From JAHFRG01 sp036522275 (GTDB taxonomy: Bacteria; Pseudomonadota; Gammaproteobacteria; Burkholderiales; JAHFRG01): 27,234 nt of DNA. Position 1 is the first letter of the stretch. Each line of letters opens with the position of its first letter. Below the pieces are notes generated by a model that was given only the letters and a program-made list of their open reading frames with translations, was not told where the DNA came from and ran no database searches. The position numbers and the translations under genes are program-made. The DNA is taken from the NCBI GenBank assembly GCA_036522275.1, contig DATDGC010000067.1, forward strand, positions 1-27,234, read 5' to 3'. This document shows, one piece after another, positions 10,177 through 17,002 of the stretch.

Positions 10177-11366
10177 GGCGTATCCTTCCGGAACTTCCCC
10201 AGAATCCCGCTGCAGGACTCGCACACGCGATCCACGTCGTTCTCGCTCATGGCGGGAAACAGGGGCAGGGTGACAGTGGACTGGCCGATGCGTTCGGCGT
10301 TCGGGAAATCCCCGATCCTGTAGCCCATTTTACGATAAAGGCTGAAAAGGTGCAGCGCCGGATAGTGGATGCCGACACCGACTCCCCGTTTGCGCATCTC
10401 CTCGATAAACTGTGGCCGCCCGATGCGCATGTGCTCGAGCGGCAGCAGCGGCGCAAACATGTGCCAACTGTGGCCTTCATCGCCGCGCGCGGGCAGCAGC
10501 ATCGCAGGATCGGTCTTGAGCCGTTCGAAATAGCGGACCGCAAGCGAGCGCCGGCGCTGGTTGAACTGCTCGAGCCTGCGCAGCTGGCCGAGCCCGACGC
10601 AGGCGGCAACGTCGGTGAGGTTGTATTTGCCGCCTGCCTCGAGCACATCCATATCGCCATTATCGTCGCGCTCGATGCCGTGAAAGCGCAGTCGCTCTAC
10701 TCGCCTGGCTTCCGCCGGCTCGCGTATGCTGAGCGCACCGCCTTCGATGGTGGTGAGGTTCTTGTTGGGATGAAAGCTGAAAGCGACGAAGTCGCCGAAG
10801 CTGCCGATGCGGCGCCCGCGGTGGCTCGATCCGATGGCGTGCGCCGCATCCTCGATTACGCGCAGCCCGCGCCGCTCCGCCAGAGTGTAGAGAGCGTCCA
10901 TGTCTACCGGCAATCCGGCGAAATGCACCGGCATGATCGCGCGTGTGAGCGGCGTGATCGCCTTTTCCGCCCGCCCGAAATCGATGTTGCGGGTCGCGAG
11001 GTCCACATCGGCGAACACCGGCCGGGCGCCGACCCGCAGCACCACGTTCGCGGTGGCGGCGAAAGTCATTGCTGGAACGATCACCTCGTCCCCGTGGCCG
11101 ATGCCGCACGCCTGCAACGCCACTTCGAGCGCGCCCGTGGCGGAAGTGAAGGCGCGCACCGCACGGCCGCCAAGGTAGCGCGAGAGCGCCGCTTCGAAAG
11201 CTTCGACTTGCGGTCCGGTGGTGATCCATCCCGAGCGCAGCACCTGGCTGACCGCGGTGATGGTCTCTTCGTCGATTGCCGGCCTGGCAAAGGGCAGGAA
11301 TGCAGGCTGGCTGGCGGTCGCCTTGGGCCGTAAAATCGCTGAGCGTGCCCGGGCCTTGGCTGCCAT
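10173..11366 (-). CDS. arnB: UDP-4-amino-4-deoxy-L-arabinose aminotransferase ArnB
   Basis: A PLP-dependent sugar aminotransferase (DegT/DnrJ/EryC1 family) that converts the 4-keto sugar nucleotide to UDP-Ara4N using glutamate. The 397 residues show EDAAHAIGS at 172-180 (the Asp that holds the PLP ring nitrogen) and SFHPNKNLTTIEGG at 197-210 with the Schiff-base lysine K202. About 20 residues at the N-terminus (MAAKARARSAILRPKATASQ) precede the conserved FLPFARPAID and look unstructured; a shorter start is possible but no second Met is available before the conserved block. It begins one base after the stop of the EmrE-like gene and overlaps arnC. Other sugar aminotransferases are similar, so the symbol leans on the operon. 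Confidence 0.92.
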   Translation of the reverse strand: MAAKARARSAILRPKATASQPAFLPFARPAIDEETITAVSQVLRSGWITTGPQVEAFEAALSRYLGGRAVRAFTSATGALEVALQACGIGHGDEVIVPAMTFAATANVVLRVGARPVFADVDLATRNIDFGRAEKAITPLTRAIMPVHFAGLPVDMDALYTLAERRGLRVIEDAAHAIGSSHRGRRIGSFGDFVAFSFHPNKNLTTIEGGALSIREPAEARRVERLRFHGIERDDNGDMDVLEAGGKYNLTDVAACVGLGQLRRLEQFNQRRRSLAVRYFERLKTDPAMLLPARGDEGHSWHMFAPLLPLEHMRIGRPQFIEEMRKRGVGVGIHYPALHLFSLYRKMGYRIGDFPNAERIGQSTVTLPLFPAMSENDVDRVCESCSGILGKFRKDTP

Positions 11367-11367
11367 G

Positions 11368-11739
11368 TCAGCTTCGGACGACGATGAAGACGCCGAGCAC
11401 GATGATTCCGATGCCGGCGAGCCGGACCGGCGTCACCGCTTCACCGAACAGGTACCACGCGGCGATGGCGTTCACCACGTAACCGATGGAAAGCATCGGG
11501 TAGGCGACGCTAACCTCCGCGCGCGACAACGCCAGTATCCACACCACCACGCTGATCACATAGCATCCAATACCGGAAAGAATGTACGGTTGGGTGGCGA
11601 TCTTCCAGCCGACCGGTATCACGTTTTGCGCCGAGAATTCGAATACGCCGACGGCATTGGTGCCGGACTTGAGCAGCAGCTGTGCCGCGGCATTAAGCAG
11701 CACGCCGGTCATCACGAGCGAGAATGACAACGCGTTCAT
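11368..11739 (-). CDS. EamA/SMR-type four-span membrane protein, probable Ara4N-lipid flippase subunit (ArnE-like)
   Basis: A 123-residue protein with four predicted membrane spans (about 3-18, 50-70, 76-96 and 103-121), the size and layout of ArnE and ArnF. In enterics those two form the heterodimer proposed to flip undecaprenyl-phosphate-L-Ara4N to the periplasm. The blocks NAAAQLLLKSG and VAYPMLSIGYVVNAIAAWYLF are typical of this SMR branch. It lies between arnT and arnB, which supports the flippase role. Only one such subunit is present, so either it works as a homodimer or a partner lies elsewhere; I therefore do not assign ArnE versus ArnF. Confidence 0.82.
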   Translation of the reverse strand: MNALSFSLVMTGVLLNAAAQLLLKSGTNAVGVFEFSAQNVIPVGWKIATQPYILSGIGCYVISVVVWILALSRAEVSVAYPMLSIGYVVNAIAAWYLFGEAVTPVRLAGIGIIVLGVFIVVRS

Positions 11740-11778
11740 AGGAGGCTCCTGTGGATCAGATCGCAGTTCCTGCCCGCA

Positions 11779-13443
11779 TCACCGTGCGGCATCGGGTTTT
11801 TTCGCCACGACATGCCGGAGATCGCGCGCAACGATTTGCATCGGCAGACCGTTTTTCTCGAGCTCGGCGTAGGTCTGCGGCTCCATGATGGCCAGAGCAC
11901 TTCGTTCGCCACGCCACGCGTGCTCGAAGCTCGGAATGTCCGGCAGCCACAGCCGCGGCTCGTGTTCCAGACCGTAAGCCATCTCGCCCTGGAATGCAAC
12001 CAGTGTGACGGTACGCTTGATGTAGAAGCACAGCGTCTGATCATAGGTGCGCACGCTGAAGAAAGGCATGTTTTCGGCGAGGTGGGGCTTGATGTCCTGT
12101 GCGATGTAATAAGCCGAGTGCGCAGGAGACAGTGCACCGTGCCCAGTGATGACCATCTGAGTTGCGAGGAGACCCCCGAAGCCCATGCCGAGCAGTGCTG
12201 CTCCGCGATTGCCGAGACGGCAGAAAAAGAGCGCGCAACTGCCGCCGATCACCAGCGCTGCCCCGGCTGCGGCGATCCAGGGAACGTAATCATCGTACAG
12301 GGCCAACGGGACCCGTTCGCTGGCCATGAGGACCACCTTGGGCGAGAGCGCCGCAACGGCGACGCCAGCGAGCAGCAACGGTACTGCGTGCCACTTCAGC
12401 TGACGCGTTCCCGTTTCCGCGAGTGTCAACCCGATAAGCAACGCAAGCGCGGGGAGAATCGGCAAGATGTAGGACGGCAGCTTGGAACCCGACGCCGAGA
12501 AGAAAACGAAGATGAAGATTGTCCAGATCAGTAGAAAGCGCGCAGGCTGGAAAACCTGCTGAGGCTGCGGCATCCGCCACCCCCGGATCAATGCCTGGGG
12601 CAAGAGGGTGAGCCACGGTATCAAGCCGGCCGCCAGCATGGGAATGAAGTACCACCACGGTCGGACCCGGCCATGACTCTCGGTTAGGAAGCGCTCGAAA
12701 TGCTCGTGGATGAAGAAGAACTTCGCGAATTCGGGATTCGCATGCTGGACCAACGCGAACCAGGGCGCGGCGATGACAAGGAAAACCATGATGCCCGTTG
12801 TCCACTGCAGGCGACGCAGCAGACCGGAATCGCGCTGCAGCAAGGCATAGATCGCGATCACTGCCGCCGGCAGGACCATGCCGACCAGACCCTTGCTAAG
12901 CACCGCCAGGGCCGCACACGCCCACGCCGCAAGCATCCAGCGCCGGCTGGTTACGGGACTGATACTCTCGCGTTGTGCCAGGAGAAACGCCAGCGCGGTG
13001 GCGGTCATGAAGAAAGTGAGACCCATATCCAGCGTGTTCATGTGGCCGAGGCCGATGTAGCCCGCACTGCTCGCCAGGACCAGTGCCGCGTAGAAACCCG
13101 CAGTGGGCCCGAACAGGCTGCGACCGGCGAGTAAAACCAGGGCGATGCCCAACAGGCCTGTGAGGGCGGGCCATAGCCGTGACGTCCAGTGGTGCTCGCC
13201 GAAGATCTTGTAGGCAGTCGCGGTTGCCCAGTATTGAAGAGGCGGCTTTTCGAAGTACTTGATGCCGTTGAGGCGCGGCGTGATCCAGTCGCCGGTGACC
13301 GCCATTTCCCGGGCAATTTCCGCGTAGCGACCCTCGTCAGTCAGGAACAGCTTGTGATATTCGAGATTGCTGAACCAAATTGCGATGAAAGCTGCGGCAA
13401 GCAGTATCAGCACGTAACGCCTGGGATGAAGCTGATTTGGCAC
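11779..13443 (-). CDS. arnT: Lipid A 4-amino-4-deoxy-L-arabinose transferase ArnT (GT83)
   Basis: An inner-membrane glycosyltransferase of the PMT superfamily that moves L-Ara4N from undecaprenyl phosphate to lipid A phosphate on the periplasmic face. The 554 residues begin with one membrane span, then a periplasmic loop with LTDEGRYAEIAREM (acidic pair D36-E37, the site expected to bind metal or the acceptor) and FEKPPLQYW at 64-72. About a dozen spans follow, with FSASGSKLPSYILPILPALA as in characterised ArnT proteins, then a soluble C-terminal domain. The start is a GTG at 13443 with no evident ribosome binding site; the next in-frame Met lies beyond the first conserved motif. The gene starts 29 bases after the prpC stop with no recognisable promoter between them. 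Confidence 0.9.
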   Translation of the reverse strand: MPNQLHPRRYVLILLAAAFIAIWFSNLEYHKLFLTDEGRYAEIAREMAVTGDWITPRLNGIKYFEKPPLQYWATATAYKIFGEHHWTSRLWPALTGLLGIALVLLAGRSLFGPTAGFYAALVLASSAGYIGLGHMNTLDMGLTFFMTATALAFLLAQRESISPVTSRRWMLAAWACAALAVLSKGLVGMVLPAAVIAIYALLQRDSGLLRRLQWTTGIMVFLVIAAPWFALVQHANPEFAKFFFIHEHFERFLTESHGRVRPWWYFIPMLAAGLIPWLTLLPQALIRGWRMPQPQQVFQPARFLLIWTIFIFVFFSASGSKLPSYILPILPALALLIGLTLAETGTRQLKWHAVPLLLAGVAVAALSPKVVLMASERVPLALYDDYVPWIAAAGAALVIGGSCALFFCRLGNRGAALLGMGFGGLLATQMVITGHGALSPAHSAYYIAQDIKPHLAENMPFFSVRTYDQTLCFYIKRTVTLVAFQGEMAYGLEHEPRLWLPDIPSFEHAWRGERSALAIMEPQTYAELEKNGLPMQIVARDLRHVVAKKPDAAR

Positions 13444-13472
13444 GAAAACCGTGAAGCGAATGCCGGCGCGAC

Positions 13473-14609
13473 TCAGCGTTTATCGATCGGAACGAACTTG
13501 CGCGTCTCGGGGCCGGTATAGATCGCAGTCGGCCGGATGATTTTGTTGTCGATGCGCTGCTCGATGACGTGGGCGGCCCAGCCGCTGGTGCGGGAAATCA
13601 CGAAAAGTGGCGTGAACATCTCTGTAGGCACGCCCATTATGTGATAACTCACTGCGGAGAACCAATCCATATTAGGAAACATATTTATCTCGTTCCACAT
13701 TACCGTTTCGACGCGCTCGGCGATATCAAAGAGATTGATGTTGCCTGCGTCGTTGGACAAACGGCGCGCGACTTCCTTGATGATCTTATTGCGTGGGTCG
13801 CTGATAGTATAAACCGGATGGCCGAAGCCGATAATGATTTCTTTGTTGGCAATACGCCGCTTGATGTCGGATTCAGCATGATCGGGATTTTTGTAGCGGC
13901 TTTGTATTTCTGACGCTGCTTCATTGGCGCCGCCGTGCTTGGGACCTCTTAGCGCGCCGATGGCGCCGGTGATTGCCGAATAAATGTCTGAGCTGGTGCT
14001 TGCAATCACCCGGGCGGTAAACGTTGAGGCGTTGAACTCGTGTTCAGCATAGAGAATGAGTGAAGTCTGCATTGCCCGCTCGTGCAGAGCTGACGGTTTC
14101 TTGCCGTGCAAAAGATGCAGGAAATGCCCGGCGATGGAATTATCGTCAGTAACGATCTCAATGCGCCGCGCGGAACGTGAGTAGTGGTGCCAATAGAGCA
14201 GCATCGAGCCGAAACAAGCCATCAAGCGGTCGGCAATGTCACGCGCACCTGCGGGATTGTGGTCTGCTTGCTCCGGCAGGGTGGTGCCCAGCATCGAGCA
14301 GCCGGTTCGCAACACATCCATCGGATGGGCGGAAGCCGGCATACATTCCAGCACCTTTTTCAAATCAGCCGGCAGTTCACGCAACGAATTCAACTTCTTT
14401 TTATAGGCGTCGAGCTCTGCTTGTGCTGGCATTTTTTCATGTACCAGCAAATAAGCGATTTCCTCGAAGGTCGCCTGCTCGGCGAAATCAAGAATGTCAT
14501 AGCCGCGGTAGTGCAAATCGTTACCGGTGCGGCCGACGGTGCAAATGGCTGTATTGCCTGCGGCCACGCCGGACAGTGCGACTGATTTCTTTTTCTTCAC
14601 TTCAGGCAC
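13473..14609 (-). CDS. prpC: 2-methylcitrate synthase PrpC
   Basis: Condenses propionyl-CoA with oxaloacetate to 2-methylcitrate; such enzymes usually retain some citrate synthase activity. The 378 residues are shorter than the 436-residue citrate synthase in this same window and lack its N-terminal extension. The N-terminal block KKSVALSGVAAGNTA and LHYRGYDILDFAE, then LYWHHYS, GPKHGGANEA, GFGHPVYTI, DWFSAVSYHIMGVPTEMFTP and the ending QRIDNKIIRP are close to enteric PrpC. The catalytic His/His/Asp are all present. The start is a GTG at 14609; an upstream in-frame stop rules out a longer form. It lies 61 bp after mdh on the same strand and is followed by arnT rather than by prpD. Confidence 0.95.
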   Translation of the reverse strand: MPEVKKKKSVALSGVAAGNTAICTVGRTGNDLHYRGYDILDFAEQATFEEIAYLLVHEKMPAQAELDAYKKKLNSLRELPADLKKVLECMPASAHPMDVLRTGCSMLGTTLPEQADHNPAGARDIADRLMACFGSMLLYWHHYSRSARRIEIVTDDNSIAGHFLHLLHGKKPSALHERAMQTSLILYAEHEFNASTFTARVIASTSSDIYSAITGAIGALRGPKHGGANEAASEIQSRYKNPDHAESDIKRRIANKEIIIGFGHPVYTISDPRNKIIKEVARRLSNDAGNINLFDIAERVETVMWNEINMFPNMDWFSAVSYHIMGVPTEMFTPLFVISRTSGWAAHVIEQRIDNKIIRPTAIYTGPETRKFVPIDKR

Positions 14610-14670
14610 TCGCTCGTCATCTTTACATTATCTTTCGTATTTAATCAGCGCGAGGGACGCCGCAAAGCCA

Positions 14671-15651
14671 TCAGCCAAGCAAATGTTTTACAGCATCGCG
14701 TTCTTCCTGGAGTTCCTTAAGCGTGGCGTTCATCTTTTCGCGGGAGAAAGGGTCAATTTCCAGCCCTTTAACGATCTGGTATTTGCCATTAGCGCACGTC
14801 ACCGGATAGCCGTAAATGATACCTTCAGGAATGCCGTAGCTGCCGTCCGAAGGGATGCCCATGGTAACCCACTTGCCATTGGTGCCCAGCACCCAGTCGT
14901 GCATATGGGCAATGGCGGCATTGGCGGCGGAAGCTGCGGAAGAAAGACCGCGCGCCTCGATAACGGTGGCGCCGCGCTTGCCCACGGAGGGAATGAACAC
15001 CTCGCGGTTCCACTTCTCGTCGTTGATCATCGCTTTTAAGCTTTGGCCGTTGATGGTGGCGAAGCGGTAATCCGGATACATGGTAGGCGAGTGGTTGCCC
15101 CACACCACCAGTTTTTCGATCGCATCCACCGGATTGCCGGTTTTTGCTGCGAGCTGGAAGAGCGCCCGGTTGTGATCCAGGCGCAGCATTGCGGTGAAAC
15201 ATTCGTGCGGCAGATCCGGCGCGCTGTTCATTGCGATGTAGGCATTGGTATTGGCGGGGTTGCCAACCACCAGCACTTTCACATTGCGCTTCGCCACTTC
15301 ATTGAGCGCTTTTCCTTGGACAGTGAAGATGGCGCCATTCGCTTCCAGCAAATCTTTTCTTTCCATCCCTTTGGTGCGGGGCCGGGCGCCGACCAAAAGC
15401 GCCACATCAACATCTTTGAACGCCACTTTGGGATCATCGGTGGTGACGATGTCTTGCAAGAGCGGAAACGCACAATCTTCCAGCTCCATCACCACACCCT
15501 TGAGCGCCTGCTGCGCTTGTGTAATTTCGAGCAATTGCAGGATGATAGGCTGGTCGTGACCCAGCATTTCGCCGCCGGCGATTCGAAACAGCAGGCTGTA
15601 GCCGATTTGGCCGGCTGCACCGGTCACTGCGACGCGAGCGGGTTTTTTCAT
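14671..15651 (-). CDS. mdh: Malate dehydrogenase
   Basis: Oxidises malate to oxaloacetate with NAD+ in the TCA cycle. The 326 residues form a complete lactate/malate dehydrogenase: the Rossmann motif VTGAAGQIGYSLLFRIAGG at 9-27, the substrate Arg loop GARPRTKGMERKDLL, VGNPANTNAYIA, and WGNHSPTMYPD with the catalytic His. It is of the type shared with eukaryotic cytosolic MDH, usual in betaproteobacteria. The ATG at 15651 has GGGAG about seven bases upstream. It is first in the minus-strand series and divergent from gntR, with a strong candidate promoter at 15766-15794. Confidence 0.96.
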   Translation of the reverse strand: MKKPARVAVTGAAGQIGYSLLFRIAGGEMLGHDQPIILQLLEITQAQQALKGVVMELEDCAFPLLQDIVTTDDPKVAFKDVDVALLVGARPRTKGMERKDLLEANGAIFTVQGKALNEVAKRNVKVLVVGNPANTNAYIAMNSAPDLPHECFTAMLRLDHNRALFQLAAKTGNPVDAIEKLVVWGNHSPTMYPDYRFATINGQSLKAMINDEKWNREVFIPSVGKRGATVIEARGLSSAASAANAAIAHMHDWVLGTNGKWVTMGIPSDGSYGIPEGIIYGYPVTCANGKYQIVKGLEIDPFSREKMNATLKELQEERDAVKHLLG

Positions 15652-15669
15652 TTAAGCTCCCGGGATCAA

Positions 15670-15684
15670 AGAATTACAAATTCT
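15670..15684 (-). promoter_or_regulatory. Small perfect hairpin in the mdh leader
   Basis: AGAATT-ACA-AATTCT is a perfect 6-bp dyad 19-33 bases before the mdh ATG and just upstream of its ribosome binding site, in a leader predicted to be about 108 nt long. It could be a regulator site or a leader hairpin; the sequence does not say which. Confidence 0.3.
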
Positions 15685-15740
15685 CAATGCAGGCTGATTA
15701 GGGCAGGATTTCGGCTGTTTTCCGCGCTGCGGGAAGGGCA

Positions 15741-15765
15741 TGGCAAGCCAGTCCGAATTTCTGGC
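15741..15765. promoter_or_regulatory. Overlapping dyads just downstream of the mdh promoter
   Basis: TGGC-AA-GCCA (15741-15750) overlaps GCCAG-N9-CTGGC (15747-15751 and 15761-15765). Both lie at the expected mdh transcription start or just inside the leader, a position suited to a repressor site. Candidate only. Confidence 0.3.
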
Positions 15766-15794
15766 ATGGTAAAAATAATCCACGCTTCTGTCAA
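15766..15794 (-). promoter_or_regulatory. Candidate sigma-70 promoter for mdh-prpC
   Basis: On the minus strand a perfect -35 TTGACA (15789-15794) is followed after 17 bases by TACCAT (15766-15771). The predicted start is near 15759, about 108 bases before the mdh ATG. This is the best promoter in the window and may be the only strong one feeding mdh, prpC and the arn genes. Confidence 0.6.
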
Positions 15795-15815
15795 TCAATT
15801 CTTATATCTTATAAA
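15788..15815 (+). promoter_or_regulatory. Candidate gntR promoter overlapping the mdh promoter
   Basis: CTGTCA (15788-15793), 16 bases, then TATAAA (15810-15815) on the plus strand. Its -35 covers the same bases as the mdh -35 on the other strand, so polymerase or a regulator bound at one would affect the other. Confidence 0.4.
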
Positions 15816-15831
15816 TGATACATAACATCAT
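15815..15831. promoter_or_regulatory. Candidate operator ATGAT-N7-ATCAT
   Basis: A perfect 5-bp dyad with a 7-base centre lies at the predicted gntR transcription start. GntR-family dimers bind short AT-rich dyads of this sort and often repress their own gene. The link to this GntR protein is inference. Confidence 0.3.
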
Positions 15832-15867
15832 GGACGAAACCCTGGTTTTGTGCTAATAAAAGAGCCG

Positions 15868-16602
15868 ATGAATAACTCCAATCCGTCTCCAGCATTCCGT
15901 CCACTTTACCAGCAGATCAAAATCTTGATCATGCAAAGCCTTATTTCCGGCGAATGGCATCCGGGCGAGGCAATCCCCAGCGAAATCGAGCTTGCTTCGC
16001 GCTACCACGTAAGCCAGGGCACGGTGCGCAAGGCGATTTCCGAGCTGGCGGATGAAAACCTGCTGATTCGTCATCAGGGCAAGGGAACTTTCGTTGCTTC
16101 CCATACTGAAGAGCGGCGCCAATTTCATTTCGTGCGCATAAACTCGGATAAAGGCGGGATGATTTACCCGGAAGGGGAGCTTCTGGATTGCCGGCGCGGC
16201 AAGGCGGACAGTGCCACCGCCAAACTCCTGGAAATAAACACCGGGGCTTCGCTGGTGGTAATCAAACGCTTGCTCAATGTTTCCGCCAAACCGGTGCTGC
16301 TTGAGGAGGTCCGCGTAGCTGCGGCGCTGTTCAAGGGACTCAATGCCGAGGTCATCAACCAGCACGAATGCAAGATGTACAGCATGTTCGAGTCTGAATT
16401 CAGCATCCGCATTATTCAGGTGGTGGAACAAATCAAGGCTGTTGCCGCCAACAGCGAGGCAGCGAAGCTGTTAAAGCTCAACCCAGGCACACCGCTCCTT
16501 TGTATCGAGCGGGTGGCTTATACCTATGGCGATAAACCGGTAGAGTGGCGTAGAAGCCTGTGCAATAGCAAAGAGCACTATTACATGAACAAAATCGTGT
16601 AA
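15868..16602 (+). CDS. GntR-family regulator, HutC subfamily (UTRA effector domain)
   Basis: A 244-residue regulator. A winged helix-turn-helix occupies about residues 10-78 (LYQQIKILIM, GEAIPSEIELASRYHVSQGT, VRKAISELADENLLIRHQGK), followed by a UTRA ligand domain at about 90-235 ending LLCIERVAYTYGDKPVEWRR, the classic HutC C-terminal pattern. The frame is open upstream to a GTG at 15850, but the ATG at 15868 is preferred: it has AAGAG upstream and lies after the predicted transcription start. It is divergent from mdh and 25 bases before sdhC on the same strand, so it is the likely local regulator of the mdh and sdh arms. HutC-type proteins usually bind a small organic acid or sugar derivative; the ligand is not evident. 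Confidence 0.92.
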   Translation: MNNSNPSPAFRPLYQQIKILIMQSLISGEWHPGEAIPSEIELASRYHVSQGTVRKAISELADENLLIRHQGKGTFVASHTEERRQFHFVRINSDKGGMIYPEGELLDCRRGKADSATAKLLEINTGASLVVIKRLLNVSAKPVLLEEVRVAAALFKGLNAEVINQHECKMYSMFESEFSIRIIQVVEQIKAVAANSEAAKLLKLNPGTPLLCIERVAYTYGDKPVEWRRSLCNSKEHYYMNKIV

Positions 16603-16612
16603 TGCTTTGTAA

Positions 16613-16618
16613 TATAAT
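16613..16618 (+). promoter_or_regulatory. Perfect -10 hexamer immediately before sdhC
   Basis: TATAAT at 16613-16618 lies nine bases before the sdhC ATG, in an AT-rich 25-base spacer with no Shine-Dalgarno. If it is used, transcription would begin at or within about three bases of the ATG. No good -35 hexamer is seen. Confidence 0.35.
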
Positions 16619-16627
16619 AATATATCA

Positions 16628-17002
16628 ATGGAGAAAAAGCGCCCCAAGCATCTCGATTTGATGAAAATCCGGTTGCCTCTGCCCGGCTGGGTTTCCATCC
16701 TGCATCGCATCAGCGGCGCGGTGCTGTTTCTGTTCATTCCTTTTTTGTTATGGCTGTTACAGGCAAGCTTCGGTTCCGCTGAAACCTATGCCGGTTTTAA
16801 ATCTGCTTTGGCCAACCCGCTGGTGAAGCTCGTTCTGTTTGGCCTGTTATGGGCTTTTCTGCATCATTTCTTTGCCGGCATACGCTATCTGGCGCTGGAT
16901 ATGCATCTGGGCGTCGAGCTAACGCCGGCACGTGCAAGCAGCACAGCGGTGCTGATTGTGAGCATTGTGCTGACGCTGTTGATCGGGGTGCGACTGTGGT
17001 AA
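16628..17002 (+). CDS. sdhC: Succinate dehydrogenase cytochrome b556 subunit SdhC
   Basis: One of two membrane anchors of complex II, binding heme b and ubiquinone. The 124 residues have three membrane spans (about 28-48, 66-88 and 103-122). The quinone-site block RLPLPGWVSILHRISGAVLF at 15-34 and HHFFAGIRYLALDMH, which contains the heme-ligand His, are diagnostic. Alignment with the usual N-terminal KKRPK-x-LDL-x-x-IRLPLP pattern fixes the start at 16628, although no ribosome binding site precedes it. The stop overlaps the sdhD start. Confidence 0.93.
   Translation: MEKKRPKHLDLMKIRLPLPGWVSILHRISGAVLFLFIPFLLWLLQASFGSAETYAGFKSALANPLVKLVLFGLLWAFLHHFFAGIRYLALDMHLGVELTPARASSTAVLIVSIVLTLLIGVRLW

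Noticed and set aside
10177..10224. A longer arnC start inside arnB
   Set aside because: It adds 16 residues before the first strand of the GT2 fold and would overlap arnB by 52 bases; the ATGA start at 10176 has a ribosome binding site and fits the family.
10350..11333. A 327-codon open frame on the plus strand opposite arnB
   Set aside because: Shadow of arnB; the translation is Arg/His/Ala-rich without a family pattern, and no ribosome binding site or promoter is evident.
13473..14609. Reading this gene as a second gltA
   Set aside because: Its length, the missing N-terminal extension and the close match to PrpC blocks such as KKSVALSGVAAGNTA identify it as 2-methylcitrate synthase.
16849..16995. 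A longer sdhD beginning inside sdhC
   Set aside because: The added residues are sdhC sequence read in another frame; SdhD proteins begin near the GTG at 16996.
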